NCBI RefSeq assembly: GCF_900770955.1
Contig: NZ_CAAGLX010000014.1
Coordinates: forward strand, 1-64,000
DNA from: an uncultured Phascolarctobacterium sp.
Lineage (GTDB): Bacteria; Bacillota; Negativicutes; Acidaminococcales; Acidaminococcaceae
Length of the DNA stretch: 64,000 nt
Direction of reading: 5' to 3'
Below are positions 1 to 8,733 of this stretch, one piece after another. The notes below the pieces were generated by a model. It saw nothing but the letters and a program-made list of their open reading frames with translations, was not told the DNA's origin and did no database searches. Made by a program: the position numbers and the translations under genes. The first letter of the stretch is position 1. Each line of letters begins with the position of its first letter.

Positions 1-352
1 GAGGATAGATAGCTGCGGACTAACTTAGCTTACTACCGTATTTTCTCTGTTCGCGAGAGGTATATCGTTCCAGTCAGCAGCAATTTTCCCGTGCCCGTAG
101 GGCACAACGCAAATTTCGCATGGAACCAGAACGAAACTGCGGTAAAATTTGTCAGACGGTAACATTTTGTTACGTCCCCTTGTTTCTATGGTACCAGATG
201 CTCATTTGCTAAAATTGCTATTCCCTACACGATATTACCTCTCGCTCAATTTACTTGAGTTTTATGTGTGGCAGCCAATCAGCGTCGTCCTGCGGAATTC
301 CTTTGAAAAAAAGATTGAAATAACTATCTGCACTCAAAAAAATTCCATAAAC
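1..352. other. Intergenic region without a convincing gene
   Basis: I see no supportable gene here. An open frame at 149-409 has no ribosome binding site, an improbable protein composition, and runs through the rqcH terminator hairpin. The one structure visible is a spaced inverted repeat: positions 53-67 (GCGAGAGGTATATCG) reappear inverted at 230-245 with one inserted base. The region may be the tail of a locus lying to the left of the window. Confidence 0.5.
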
Positions 353-398
353 GCAAAAACGCGCCCTAATTCATATTTCTATGAATCAGGGCGCGTTA
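353..398 (-). terminator. rqcH intrinsic terminator
   Basis: A near-perfect inverted repeat (AACGCGCCC...GGGCGCGTT, arms extended through an AT-rich middle) lies 35 bases beyond the rqcH stop codon. Read on the minus strand it is followed by TTTTTGCG, as expected of an intrinsic terminator. Confidence 0.85.
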
Positions 399-432
399 CT
401 ATATACTGACGTATTTAGTCTTGACCAAAAAT

Positions 433-2175
433 TTATTTTAAATATTTTTGAACTAATTCCATATCAGGAGTTGTGTAATAAGTATTCTGGTTCGTGAAAA
501 TAACAAAGCCAGGTTTGCTTCCTGCAGGCTTTTTTACATAACGTCTTTGAACGCAGTCGACAGGAACATTGCTGCCGTCGCGCGCTTTGCTGAAATATGC
601 TGCCAGCTGCACCGCAAGGTTTATATCCTCCTGACGTGCTTCCGGCAGTGACGTTTTCAAAATAACGTGTGAGCCGGGGATATCCTTAGTATGAAACCAT
701 AAATCCTTCGGATTGCCCAATGTAAAGGTAACATAATCATTCTGCTTATTGTTTTTACCGATATACAAATCTGCTTCGGCATTTAAGCGGATATGCAATG
801 GCTGTGATTTTTGCAGTCCGGCATTTTTCTTCTTTTTACCGGTATCCTTGATTAAACCGTTGCCGAGCATTTCCTGATTGATTTCTTCAATTTCTTCCTT
901 TGTTGTAGCGGTGAGCAGGGAAGCATCCAGGCTTTCCAGATAAGCAAGCATTTCTTCCGTTGCCTCTAACTGCAAACGTACTTCAGTCTGCGCGCGCTTA
1001 TACTTATTGTAGCGCTTGTAATAGGCCTGTGCGTTTTCCGTAGGCGAAAGAATGGGAGAAAGGCTGACGGTAACCGGTTCGCCGTCATAAATATTAATCA
1101 GCTCGGCGCCTGTCTGGCCTTTTTTTATCTGGTAAATATTCGCCATGATAGTATCTGCCAGCATACGCTGTTCCTCGGCATTATCTGCATTAGCCAAATC
1201 TTCCTGCAATGCCTGCAGCTTTTTCTTTAGCTTAGCGGTTTCGCTGTTGACCAGCTTTTGCAGTTGTTCGTGACGCGGAAGCTGGATTGGCTTCAGGCTG
1301 ACGGCATAATTGAGTGCGCTGTTGATATCGGCAAATTCTTTGACCTGCATGCCATCCTGCACGTTCTGCGGCGGCAGTACAAGCAGAGTTTTCACCTGAT
1401 TTGTACGGCTGATGAGCGCGTAGACCGGATGCTTGGTTGCCTGCTCTTGCAAATCTGTCTGCAGCTTGCCGATAACCTGTGCTAAGGACAGGCAGGCAGA
1501 GCTTTCCAAACGCACCTCCTGCGGCAGAATATCCGCAGCAGTCAAAAGCTCCATAGTTGTCATTTTGCCAACACCGGTGGTAGCACTGATAAAGGCTTTG
1601 GCAAAGTTGGCCGCAGGCAGCTTGTTGGCGGCCTGTACGATTTCCGCCGGGTCGGCTGTCAAAAGGTTACAGCCTTCCTGCGGCGGGGGCGCAATGTAGG
1701 CTTTGCCAGGCAGGATTGTACGATAGCTGCTCTGTGCCGCGTTTACATGCTTGAGAGAGTCAATAATAACATCGTCCTGCGTGAGAATGATATTACTGTT
1801 TTTGCCGGTAAGCTCAAAAATGAGTTTTTTGGTAATAATTTTACTGGAAGCACCTAAAAGATCAATCTCCAGTGTAATAATGCGGTCAAGACCGCTTTGA
1901 CTGATTTTCGTGATGCGTCCTTCCTCCAGATGCTTGCGCAAAAGCATGCAGAAGGCAGGCGGAGTTTCGGGGTTTTCCGGCAGCTGCTGCGGCAGATAAA
2001 GTACACAGCTGCCGTTATGCATATCGGCAAGCAGACTGCTTGTATCGCGGGTTCTGCGTACAAGCAGCAAAAGTGATTGCGGATTAGGCATATATACCTT
2101 ATATATTTTGCTGCCTAGCAGCTCTTCGTTCAATGTATCTGTAAGCAGCTTTAAAGTTAAGCCTTCAATATTCAT
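433..2175 (-). CDS. rqcH: RqcH/NFACT family ribosome quality control protein
   Basis: The 580-residue protein begins with the NFACT-N pattern (MNIEGLTLKLLTDTL...) and ends with the NFACT-R (DUF814) domain: 'YIGKNNKQNDYVT' and 'DLWFHTKDIPGSHVIL' around residues 460-510. A helical middle part (about 270-430) fits the coiled-coil arm. Length matches bacterial RqcH (about 570). In Bacillus, RqcH binds obstructed 50S subunits with peptidyl-tRNA and recruits tRNA-Ala to add C-terminal alanine tails, marking stalled chains for degradation. The family was earlier annotated as fibronectin-binding protein A. The ATG is preceded by AAAGGAG. The gene stands alone, divergent from yicC, with its own terminator. 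Confidence 0.93.
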   Translation of the reverse strand: MNIEGLTLKLLTDTLNEELLGSKIYKVYMPNPQSLLLLVRRTRDTSSLLADMHNGSCVLYLPQQLPENPETPPAFCMLLRKHLEEGRITKISQSGLDRIITLEIDLLGASSKIITKKLIFELTGKNSNIILTQDDVIIDSLKHVNAAQSSYRTILPGKAYIAPPPQEGCNLLTADPAEIVQAANKLPAANFAKAFISATTGVGKMTTMELLTAADILPQEVRLESSACLSLAQVIGKLQTDLQEQATKHPVYALISRTNQVKTLLVLPPQNVQDGMQVKEFADINSALNYAVSLKPIQLPRHEQLQKLVNSETAKLKKKLQALQEDLANADNAEEQRMLADTIMANIYQIKKGQTGAELINIYDGEPVTVSLSPILSPTENAQAYYKRYNKYKRAQTEVRLQLEATEEMLAYLESLDASLLTATTKEEIEEINQEMLGNGLIKDTGKKKKNAGLQKSQPLHIRLNAEADLYIGKNNKQNDYVTFTLGNPKDLWFHTKDIPGSHVILKTSLPEARQEDINLAVQLAAYFSKARDGSNVPVDCVQRRYVKKPAGSKPGFVIFTNQNTYYTTPDMELVQKYLK

Positions 2176-2357
2176 AGGGACTCCTTTCGATGCAGGGTAA
2201 GCAAACGCTGTTTAACCTGCTGGAACTCAATATAATTTATTAATTTATCATATTATACTTCATTAATTGCAACAAGTATAGAAAAAAAGTAAGCGTCATT
2301 TCTTTATCAAAGTGACGAAAAACGAAGAAAAATGCTGAAATCATTAGAGAAATATGG

Positions 2358-2363
2358 TATAAT
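2358..2363 (+). promoter_or_regulatory. Probable -10 box of the yicC-coaBC operon
   Basis: A perfect TATAAT lies about 90 bases upstream of yicC. A weak CTGAAA occupies the -35 position with a 17-base spacer. The leader then contains a small AAGATAAG...CTTATCTT hairpin (about 2372-2405) followed by a short T-run, and a second small hairpin just before the ribosome binding site. The role of the hairpins is unknown. Confidence 0.5.
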
Positions 2364-2453
2364 AGATTTTCAAGATAAGATTGAAGCAAAAAATACTTAT
2401 CTTTTAAGCTGAAAAAACATCACCCTTGCTGGTGAAGATGGAGGAGGAAGCCT

Positions 2454-3353
2454 GTGTTAAAAAGTATGACCGGTTTCGGCCGTGGTTCCTACGAGGATGC
2501 AGATTTTTCTGTTAACATTGAAATGAAGACCGTGAACCACCGGTATAACGAGGTTGCTATCCGTTTACCGCGTTTTTTGAATCCTTTGGAGGATAAAATC
2601 CGCAAAACTATTTTGAAAACCGTTAGCCGTGGACGCATTGATGTGTTTATTACTGCTGATTATAATGTCAGCGGCAACTGCACACTGAAGGTTGATAAAA
2701 ACCTTGCTGCTGCCTATCATAAGGCATTGCAGGAGGTGGGTGTTGCTATCGGAGCTGACGCTGCAGGCATTAACGCCGCTGCCGAGATTCTCTATTTATC
2801 AAAATGCCCTGATGTGATTAACGTCAAGGAAGGCTTTTTTGATGTAGAAAGCGTTTGGCCGAAGGTTGAGCAGGCTGTAGAGCAGGCTGTTGCTAATCTG
2901 GTAGCTATGCGTGAAACTGAAGGTGGCAATATCTACGGCGATTTTATTTACCGTGCTGATCTGATTGCTGAAAAGCTGGCACAGATTGAAGAGCGTTCTC
3001 CCTTAGTTGTTGAGGAATATCAGGCTAAGCTGCAGGAACGTCTGACCAATCTGCTGGCAGATAATAATATTAAGGTTGAGCCGGAGCGCTTGCTGCAGGA
3101 GGTAGCAATCTTTGCTGACCGCACCAGCATTACAGAAGAGATTGTGCGCTTGAAGAGTCATATTAAGCAGTTCAAGAACATCATTGCTACAGACCAGCCG
3201 GTAGGACGCAAGCTGGACTTCCTTATTCAGGAATTCAACCGTGAAGCAAATACTATTGCTTCAAAAGCCAATGATTATACTATGGCGCAGATAGTCGTAG
3301 AAATTAAGGCGGAAATAGAAAAAATCCGTGAGCAGATTCAGAACATCGAATAA
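2454..3353 (+). CDS. yicC: YicC/YloC family endoribonuclease
   Basis: The protein (299 residues) starts with the family signature 'LKSMTGFGRG' and ends with 'REANTIASKANDYTMAQIVVEIKAEIEKIREQIQNIE', split here only for description: the C-terminal DUF1732 helices are plainly recognisable. Length is normal (about 290). E. coli YicC is an endoribonuclease that helps degrade the small RNA RyhB; the Firmicutes YloC protein has also been shown to cut RNA. The start is GTG, set by GGAGGAGG eight to ten bases upstream. It is the first gene of a classic Firmicutes operon with remA, gmk, rpoZ and coaBC. Confidence 0.93.
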   Translation: MLKSMTGFGRGSYEDADFSVNIEMKTVNHRYNEVAIRLPRFLNPLEDKIRKTILKTVSRGRIDVFITADYNVSGNCTLKVDKNLAAAYHKALQEVGVAIGADAAGINAAAEILYLSKCPDVINVKEGFFDVESVWPKVEQAVEQAVANLVAMRETEGGNIYGDFIYRADLIAEKLAQIEERSPLVVEEYQAKLQERLTNLLADNNIKVEPERLLQEVAIFADRTSITEEIVRLKSHIKQFKNIIATDQPVGRKLDFLIQEFNREANTIASKANDYTMAQIVVEIKAEIEKIREQIQNIE

Positions 3354-3367
3354 AACTGGAGGAAGTT

Positions 3368-3634
3368 ATGGATATAAAGCTAGTTAATATCGGCTTTGGC
3401 AACATTGTTGCAGCCAACCGCATTATTTCTATTATCAGTCCGGAATCAGCACCGATTAAACGTATTATCCAGGAAGCCCGCGATAAGGGCATGCTGGTTG
3501 ATGCAACCTATGGACGTCGTACCCGTGCTGTAGTTGTTGTGGACAGCGGTCATATCATCTTGTCTGCAGTTCAGCCGGAAACTGTGGCCAACCGTCTGGT
3601 GGCACAAACAGCAGAGCCTGAAGAAGAGGAGTAA
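3368..3634 (+). CDS. remA: RemA/YlzA (DUF370) regulatory protein
   Basis: This 88-residue protein carries the DUF370 hallmarks 'LVNIGFGNIVAANRIISI' near the start and 'DATYGRRTRAVVV' in the middle. In Bacillus subtilis RemA is a ring-forming DNA-binding activator of biofilm matrix and osmoprotection genes. The position between yicC and gmk is the conserved one in Firmicutes. The tail is acidic (AEPEEEE). A good GGAGG ribosome binding site precedes the ATG. The family assignment is firm; the local regulon cannot be read from the sequence. Confidence 0.92.
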   Translation: MDIKLVNIGFGNIVAANRIISIISPESAPIKRIIQEARDKGMLVDATYGRRTRAVVVVDSGHIILSAVQPETVANRLVAQTAEPEEEE

Positions 3635-3641
3635 TTGGATA

Positions 3642-4277
3642 ATGAGCAATAACGTTGATAATGTTACTCCCAAGGGAGTACTTCTTGTAGTGTCCGGTCC
3701 GTCGGGAGCAGGCAAAGGAACTATTTGCCAGATGCTGAGAGACCAACTGCCGGATTTAGGTTATTCTATTTCTGTAACCACACGCGCACCGCGCACGGGT
3801 GAGGTTGACGGAGAAAGCTATTTCTTCAAGACAATTCCCGAGGTTAAGCAGATGATTGAAAAGGGCGAGCTGCTGGAATATGCCGAGGTATACGGAAATT
3901 ATTACGGCACACCGCGCAAATACGTTGAAGAGCAGTTGGAATCTGGCCGTGATGTGCTGCTGGAGATTGATATCCAGGGCGCTTTGCAGATTAAAAAGCG
4001 CTTCCCCGAGGGCGTATTTGTTTTCATCGTACCGCCTTCCTTAGATGAGCTTTCCGCCCGCATTTATAAGCGTGGCACCGACAGCGAGGATGTTATTAAG
4101 CGCCGTATGGCTTCCGCAGCCAGCGAGCTGACCTACGCGGCAGAATATGATTATATCATCGTTAATGATATTGCGGAAAAGGCAGCGCAAAAGGTGCTGA
4201 CAATTATGGAGGCTGAGCGTTATCGCGTAGCCAGAACATATTTTATTGTTGATAAAATTTGTAAAGCAAAAAAATAA
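3642..4277 (+). CDS. gmk: Guanylate kinase
   Basis: Guanylate kinase phosphorylates GMP/dGMP with ATP to GDP/dGDP. The P-loop 'GPSGAGKGT' is at residues 18-26, followed by 'SVTTRAPRTGEVDGESYFF', the GMP-binding segment, and 'LEIDIQGA'. The chosen ATG at 3642, close behind remA, gives 211 residues, typical for the family. The frame is open farther upstream, but that part overlaps remA and has no homology-like sequence. It lies in the yicC-remA-gmk-rpoZ-coaBC operon. Confidence 0.95.
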   Translation: MSNNVDNVTPKGVLLVVSGPSGAGKGTICQMLRDQLPDLGYSISVTTRAPRTGEVDGESYFFKTIPEVKQMIEKGELLEYAEVYGNYYGTPRKYVEEQLESGRDVLLEIDIQGALQIKKRFPEGVFVFIVPPSLDELSARIYKRGTDSEDVIKRRMASAASELTYAAEYDYIIVNDIAEKAAQKVLTIMEAERYRVARTYFIVDKICKAKK

Positions 4278-4338
4278 ATTAACTTTATGCAGCAGTCTGC
4301 TGTGTGAACCATGCAATACTTAAAGGAGTGATTCTATA

Positions 4339-4533
4339 ATGTCTATGGTAGATCCGTCTATTGACTATTTGGCAGAAAAAGTAGATAGCAAATACACTTT
4401 GGTTATTTTGGCAGCAAAAAGAGCACGTGAGCTCACTATTCCCGGTGTAAATTCCGCGGAAAAAGAGGTAAGCTCCGCTCTGAAGGAAATTGCTAACGAT
4501 ACTATTACCTACGAGCGTACTAAAAACGTATAA
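4339..4533 (+). CDS. rpoZ: RNA polymerase omega subunit
   Basis: This 64-residue protein has the omega core: 'SKYTLVILAAKRARELT' and 'KEVSSALKEIANDTITYE', and follows gmk as in most Firmicutes. Omega chaperones the beta-prime subunit during polymerase assembly and takes part in the ppGpp site in some bacteria. The ribosome binding site AAGGAGTG lies 11 bases before the ATG. The 61-base gap after gmk is the longest within the operon up to this gene. Confidence 0.93.
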   Translation: MSMVDPSIDYLAEKVDSKYTLVILAAKRARELTIPGVNSAEKEVSSALKEIANDTITYERTKNV

Positions 4534-4551
4534 CAGCGGGAGGGTAAAACC

Positions 4552-5763
4552 TTGTTAAAGGGCAAAAAAATTGTTTTGGGAGTAACCGGCGGTATTGCCG
4601 TTTATAAGGCTGTAGATCTTGTCAGCCGTCTGCGCAAGCAGGGCTGTGAGGTGCGTGTGGTCATGACTGAGCATGCGCAGCAGTTTGTTACTCCGTTAAC
4701 CTTTAAGGAAATCAGCGGTAATGCTGTTGCTACCAGCATGTGGAACAGCAATCAGGAATTTAATGTTGAGCATATTGCTTTGGCAAATTGGGCTGACGCT
4801 TTCTTAGTTGCGCCCGCTACCGCTAATATTTTGGCTAAAATGACATATGGTATTGCGGATGATCTGCTGAGCACTACGCTTTTGGCAGCGCAGGCACCGA
4901 TAGTTGTCTGCCCCGCAATGAATACCGGTATGTATCTTAATGCTGCCACTCAGGAAAATATCGCTAAGCTGCAAAGCCGTGGTATTACTGTAATGCCGCC
5001 TGCTTCCGGCTATCTTGCCTGCGGCACCAGCGGCCCCGGCCGTCTGCCGGAACCGCAGCAGATTGTAGAGTTTATGAGCAGCTTTTTTGCCGGCCGTGAG
5101 GGCGATTTGCGTGGTCTGAAGGTACTCGTTACCGCAGCAGGCACACGTGAGCCGATTGACCCCGTCCGCTTTGTAGGCAACCGTTCCAGCGGCAAGATGG
5201 GCTATGCCGTAGCTCAGATGGCTGCCGAGCGCGGTGCCGATGTATTGCTCATCAGCGGTCCCTCTGCACTTGCCGTACCGCCTAATGTGAAGGCAGTGCA
5301 GGTTGAATCGACCAATGAAATGCTGGAGGCCTGCCTCGCAGCCTACGATGGCGTAGATATCGTTATCAAGGCAGCAGCAGTTGCCGATTACCGTCCGCGT
5401 GATGTGGCAGACCAAAAGATTAAGAAGAAAAACGATGACGCTCTGACTGTCGTTATGGATAAAAATCCGGACATCCTCAAAACCTTGGGGGCCAGGAAAA
5501 CGCATCAGGTATTGGTTGGCTTTGCCGCAGAAACACAAAATCTGCTGGCTAACGCCCGCGATAAGGTCGTAAAGAAGAATCTCGATATGATTGTAGCCAA
5601 CGATGTTACGGCTGTCGGTGCCGGTTTTAATTCCGATACCAATATCGTTAAGTTCCTCTATGCCAACGGCGATGTATGCGAGCTGGAGCAGATGCCTAAG
5701 GTGGATGTGGCTAACCGTATTTTGGATGAGGCGTTGCGTATTCGTAAAGAACGTGCCAGATAG
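4552..5763 (+). CDS. coaBC: Bifunctional phosphopantothenoylcysteine decarboxylase / phosphopantothenate-cysteine ligase
   Basis: The 403-residue protein joins the two domains that turn phosphopantothenate and cysteine into phosphopantetheine for coenzyme A. The N-terminal CoaC flavoprotein half (1-185) shows 'GVTGGIAVYKAVDL', the 'PAMNTGMYLN' motif and the 'ACGTSGPGRLPE' active-site cysteine loop. The CoaB half shows 'TAAGTREPIDPVRFVGNRSSG' region features and 'DQKIKKK', the lysine motif of the ligase. The start is TTG, preceded by GGGAGGG. The stop codon is the first arm of a 102-base palindrome. Confidence 0.94.
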   Translation: MLKGKKIVLGVTGGIAVYKAVDLVSRLRKQGCEVRVVMTEHAQQFVTPLTFKEISGNAVATSMWNSNQEFNVEHIALANWADAFLVAPATANILAKMTYGIADDLLSTTLLAAQAPIVVCPAMNTGMYLNAATQENIAKLQSRGITVMPPASGYLACGTSGPGRLPEPQQIVEFMSSFFAGREGDLRGLKVLVTAAGTREPIDPVRFVGNRSSGKMGYAVAQMAAERGADVLLISGPSALAVPPNVKAVQVESTNEMLEACLAAYDGVDIVIKAAAVADYRPRDVADQKIKKKNDDALTVVMDKNPDILKTLGARKTHQVLVGFAAETQNLLANARDKVVKKNLDMIVANDVTAVGAGFNSDTNIVKFLYANGDVCELEQMPKVDVANRILDEALRIRKERAR

Positions 5764-5863
5764 AGCGCGTATAAGGCAGCATCTGCGTCATGATTGCTCC
5801 TCGACGTACTTGTAGTACGCCGTCGTCGCAATCATTTAGCATCTGCAGCCTTCTCCGCGCTCT
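5762..5863. repeat. 102-base palindromic element, copy A
   Basis: A long imperfect palindrome starts at the coaBC stop codon. Its ends match exactly (AGAGCGCG at 5762-5769 and CGCGCTCT at 5856-5863), and two 49-50 base arms meet at a TGT loop. The apex CTCGACGTACT/AGTACGCCG resembles the apex of two elements near 18.2 kb. It would fold into a long hairpin at the end of the coaBC transcript and may also act in termination or mRNA protection. Confidence 0.75.
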
Positions 5864-5972
5864 TTGGGGTGAGATTTTAAGGCCGCACCTGCGTATATAA
5901 TAGGATTAATTTCTATTTAGCATCATTGGCTGTGGGAAATGTGTTTTCACATATTTTTCGCAAAAAAAGTAC

Positions 5973-6001
5973 TTGTCATTATGTTGATTTTGTTATATAA
6001 T
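5973..6001 (+). promoter_or_regulatory. metK promoter
   Basis: TTGTCA (5973-5978) and TATAAT (5996-6001) are separated by exactly 17 bases. The expected transcription start lies just before the SAM riboswitch, so the riboswitch forms the 5' end of the metK mRNA. Confidence 0.85.
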
Positions 6002-6023
6002 GGCATCTGTAATCAATTTAATA

Positions 6024-6183
6024 CAACTCATCAAGAGCGATGGAGGGAATGGCCCTGTGAAGTCGCAGCAACCATTGCAGCGTGACAGCTGTAAAACGGT
6101 GCTAAGTCCTGCAGTTTATCTGTGAGATGAGAATGCTTAAAGTAATAATTTAAGGCGTTCTCATTACGAGAACGCCTTTTCTT
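6024..6183 (+). promoter_or_regulatory. SAM (S-box, SAM-I class) riboswitch with terminator
   Basis: The conserved S-box core is present: 'AGAGCGATGGAGGGA', 'TGGCCCTGTGAAG', 'GCAGCAACC' and 'GTGCTAAGTCCTGCA', closed by a P1 helix (ACTCATC near 6026 with GATGAG near 6125). The 3' part of P1 (ATGAGAATGC) can also pair with GCGTTCTCAT of the terminator stem at 6154-6176, giving mutually exclusive antiterminator and terminator folds before a T-run. When S-adenosylmethionine is plentiful, the aptamer should favour termination before metK. Confidence 0.93.
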
Positions 6184-6234
6184 ATACCATTTAACACTCT
6201 CAACAATGTTTTTTATTTATGAAAGGAGCTACCA

Positions 6235-7413
6235 ATGAGAAAATTATTTACTTCCGAATCCGTTACCGAAGGTCATCCCGATAAAATAGCAGACCAAATT
6301 TCCGATGCAGTGCTTGATGCTATTTTGGCTCAAGATCCTAAAGGCCGTGTTGCCTGCGAAACTATCGTTACTACTGGTCAGGTTCACATTTTCGGTGAAA
6401 TTTCTACCCAATGCTATGTTGATATCGCACACATTGCCCGTGAAACCATCAACAATATCGGTTACAACCGTGCTAAATTCGGCTTTGACGGCAACACCTG
6501 CGGTGTGCTGATTTCCATCGACGAGCAGTCCCCTGATATCGCTATGGGCGTTGACAAAGCGTTGGAGGCTAAGGAAGGTCAGGCTGCTGAGGAAGAAACC
6601 GGTGCCGGCGACCAAGGTATGATGTTCGGTTATGCAACCAACGAAACCGAAAGCTATATGCCGATGCCTGCATATCTGGCTAACAAGCTGGCTTTGCAGC
6701 TGACCAAGGTTCGTAAGGAAGGCGTGCTGCCTTACCTGCGTCCGGACGGCAAAACTCAGGTTACCGTTGAATATGATGACGGCAAACCTGTTCGTGTAGA
6801 TACTATCGTTATTTCTTCCCAACATGCACCGGAAGTTTCCAACGAGCAGATTCGCAAAGATATTATCGAAAAGGTTATTGCACCGATTGTTCCCGCAGAA
6901 ATGTTGGATGCGGAAACCAAATACTACATCAACCCGACTGGCCGTTTCGTTATCGGCGGTCCTCAAGGTGACGCTGGTCTGACCGGCCGTAAAATCATCG
7001 TTGACACCTATGGCGGTATGGCTCGTCATGGCGGCGGTGCTTTCAGCGGCAAGGACCCATCTAAGGTTGACCGCAGTGCTGCTTATGCTGCACGTCACGT
7101 TGCTAAAAACATCGTTGCCGCAGGTTTGGCAGATAAATGCGAAATCCAATTGGCATACGCTATCGGCGTAGCACATCCGGTTTCCGTTCTGGTTGAAACC
7201 TTCGGCACCGGCAAAATCAGCGAAGACAAGATTGCTGAGCTGGTTCGCAAAAACTTCTCCCTGAGCCCGACCGGCATTATCCGTGAGCTGGATTTGCTGC
7301 GTCCTATCTACAAGCAAACTGCTGCTTATGGTCATTTCGGCCGTACCGATGTTGACCTGCCGTGGGAGCATACCGAAAAGGCTGCTGCACTGCGCGAGCA
7401 GGCTGGCCTGTAA
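6235..7413 (+). CDS. metK: S-adenosylmethionine synthetase
   Basis: MetK makes S-adenosylmethionine from methionine and ATP. The 392-residue protein has the N-terminal 'TSESVTEGHPDKIADQISDA', the hexapeptide 'GAGDQG' (about 125), and the phosphate-binding 'GGGAFSGKDPSKVDRS' (about 265). Length is normal for the family. GAAAGGAG precedes the ATG. Control by the SAM riboswitch directly upstream provides feedback on the product. The codon use is highly biased, as expected of a strongly expressed gene. Confidence 0.97.
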   Translation: MRKLFTSESVTEGHPDKIADQISDAVLDAILAQDPKGRVACETIVTTGQVHIFGEISTQCYVDIAHIARETINNIGYNRAKFGFDGNTCGVLISIDEQSPDIAMGVDKALEAKEGQAAEEETGAGDQGMMFGYATNETESYMPMPAYLANKLALQLTKVRKEGVLPYLRPDGKTQVTVEYDDGKPVRVDTIVISSQHAPEVSNEQIRKDIIEKVIAPIVPAEMLDAETKYYINPTGRFVIGGPQGDAGLTGRKIIVDTYGGMARHGGGAFSGKDPSKVDRSAAYAARHVAKNIVAAGLADKCEIQLAYAIGVAHPVSVLVETFGTGKISEDKIAELVRKNFSLSPTGIIRELDLLRPIYKQTAAYGHFGRTDVDLPWEHTEKAAALREQAGL

Positions 7414-7433
7414 GCTTAATTTAAAATTGTCGA

Positions 7434-7460
7434 AAGCACGCTGTACGCAGCGTGCTTTTT
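7434..7460 (+). terminator. metK terminator
   Basis: AAGCACGCTG and CAGCGTGCTT form a 10-bp stem around a short TACG loop, followed by TTTTT. It lies about 20 bases after the metK stop codon. Confidence 0.9.
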
Positions 7461-7614
7461 CTATGTCTGCCTGTGGCTTTGCACTTGCTAACTTCTCTTG
7501 ATAAGAGGTATAATATTATTATCTATAACTATAATTACTCCGTAATAAACTCAGTTAAAATTAAACTTACCCCATTATAATTAACCCAAGGGCATGGTGC
7601 AGGGAGGAAAGAAA

Positions 7615-8733
7615 GTGAATTTACAGAATCGCAAGGTTAAGATAGCACTTGGCCTTATGCTTGCGGTATGCGTAATTATCGGCTACCGTATTTACAGCAA
7701 TATCCAGGCTGATAAGGCGCGTGCTGCTAAGCTGTCGCAGGTACGCAATGTGGCGGTCGTTACTGCTCACCCCGTAAGGCAGACGATTGTTCCCAGTCTG
7801 AGCTTTTCCGGCAGTTTGGACCCGGAATGGCAGGCAGAGGTTGCCGCTAAGGTGGACGGACGCTTGGAAAAGGTTTATGTCCGTGAGGGTGACCGTGTGA
7901 GCCGAGGACAGGTGCTGGCAATTTTGGAGCAGGCTGATACAGATGCCAATCTGTTAAGTGCCAAGGGCAGCTTTTTGGATGCACAGACAAGCTTGCGCAA
8001 GGCGGAAACGGATTTGCAGCGCTATGAAAAGCTATATGCTACGGGTGCGGTTTCGCAGCAAGTGGTAGATGATTATCGCTTTGCGCGCGATAATGCTGCA
8101 GCCAAGCTGGAGGCTGCTAGAGGCAGCATGCGGGCGATGGAGTCTAAATCGGAGGGCACGGTGCTGACAGCGCCTGCTGACGGTATTATTGCCAAGCGTT
8201 ATTATCAGGAGGGCTACTATGCAAAGGCAGGTACGCCTATTTTTGCCGTTGCTGATATCTCTATGCTGAAAACTACGATTCATATTCCCGAAGGCCAGAT
8301 TGCCGGTGTACATGTCGGCAATGAAGCAAGCATTACTCTGCCTGCTTATCCCGGTAAAAAGCTGATAGGTAAAATTACCCGCATTGCTCCGGTTGCGGAT
8401 TTGCCGGCGCATACCTTTGCGGCAGAGGTGAGTGTGGATAACAGCGAAGGTCTTTTAGCCGGCGTCTATGCCAACGTTACGCTTACAGCTTCACCTAAAG
8501 CTGATGTGCTGACTATTCCGGTGCAGGCTATCGTGATGCGTGATGACCAGCAGACGGTGTTTGTTGTTGATGACAAGGGCGTTGTACAGCGTCGTGTGCT
8601 GAATGTCGGTTATACGAATGATAAGCTGGCTGAAATAGTGAGCGGACTGGATGAAAAGGATACTATTGTTATCGAAGGACATAACAAGCTGCGTGAAGGC
8701 AGCAAGATAGATTTGAAAAAGGCTGGTAAATAA
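7615..8733 (+). CDS. RND efflux pump periplasmic adaptor (membrane fusion protein)
   Basis: This adaptor links an inner-membrane RND pump to an outer-membrane channel. It has an N-terminal membrane anchor (about 8-27), a barrel-sandwich/lipoyl half 'AKVDGRLEKVYVREGDRVSRGQ', a short hairpin of helices rich in Ala/Glu, a second lipoyl half 'GTVLTAPADGIIAKR', and a beta-barrel with 'VQAIVMRDDQQTVFVVDD'. I chose GTG at 7615 because AGGGAGG lies eight bases before it; an ATG 21 bases upstream has no such signal. The pump gene follows with overlapping stop and start codons. The outer-membrane channel is not in this window. Substrates are unknown. Confidence 0.88.
   Translation: MNLQNRKVKIALGLMLAVCVIIGYRIYSNIQADKARAAKLSQVRNVAVVTAHPVRQTIVPSLSFSGSLDPEWQAEVAAKVDGRLEKVYVREGDRVSRGQVLAILEQADTDANLLSAKGSFLDAQTSLRKAETDLQRYEKLYATGAVSQQVVDDYRFARDNAAAKLEAARGSMRAMESKSEGTVLTAPADGIIAKRYYQEGYYAKAGTPIFAVADISMLKTTIHIPEGQIAGVHVGNEASITLPAYPGKKLIGKITRIAPVADLPAHTFAAEVSVDNSEGLLAGVYANVTLTASPKADVLTIPVQAIVMRDDQQTVFVVDDKGVVQRRVLNVGYTNDKLAEIVSGLDEKDTIVIEGHNKLREGSKIDLKKAGK

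Noticed and set aside
149..409. Possible 86-residue protein at the left end
   Set aside because: It runs through the rqcH terminator and has no ribosome binding site or coding character.
6244..7371. 375-codon minus-strand frame opposite metK
   Set aside because: Antisense shadow of metK caused by codon bias; no start signal or recognisable motif.
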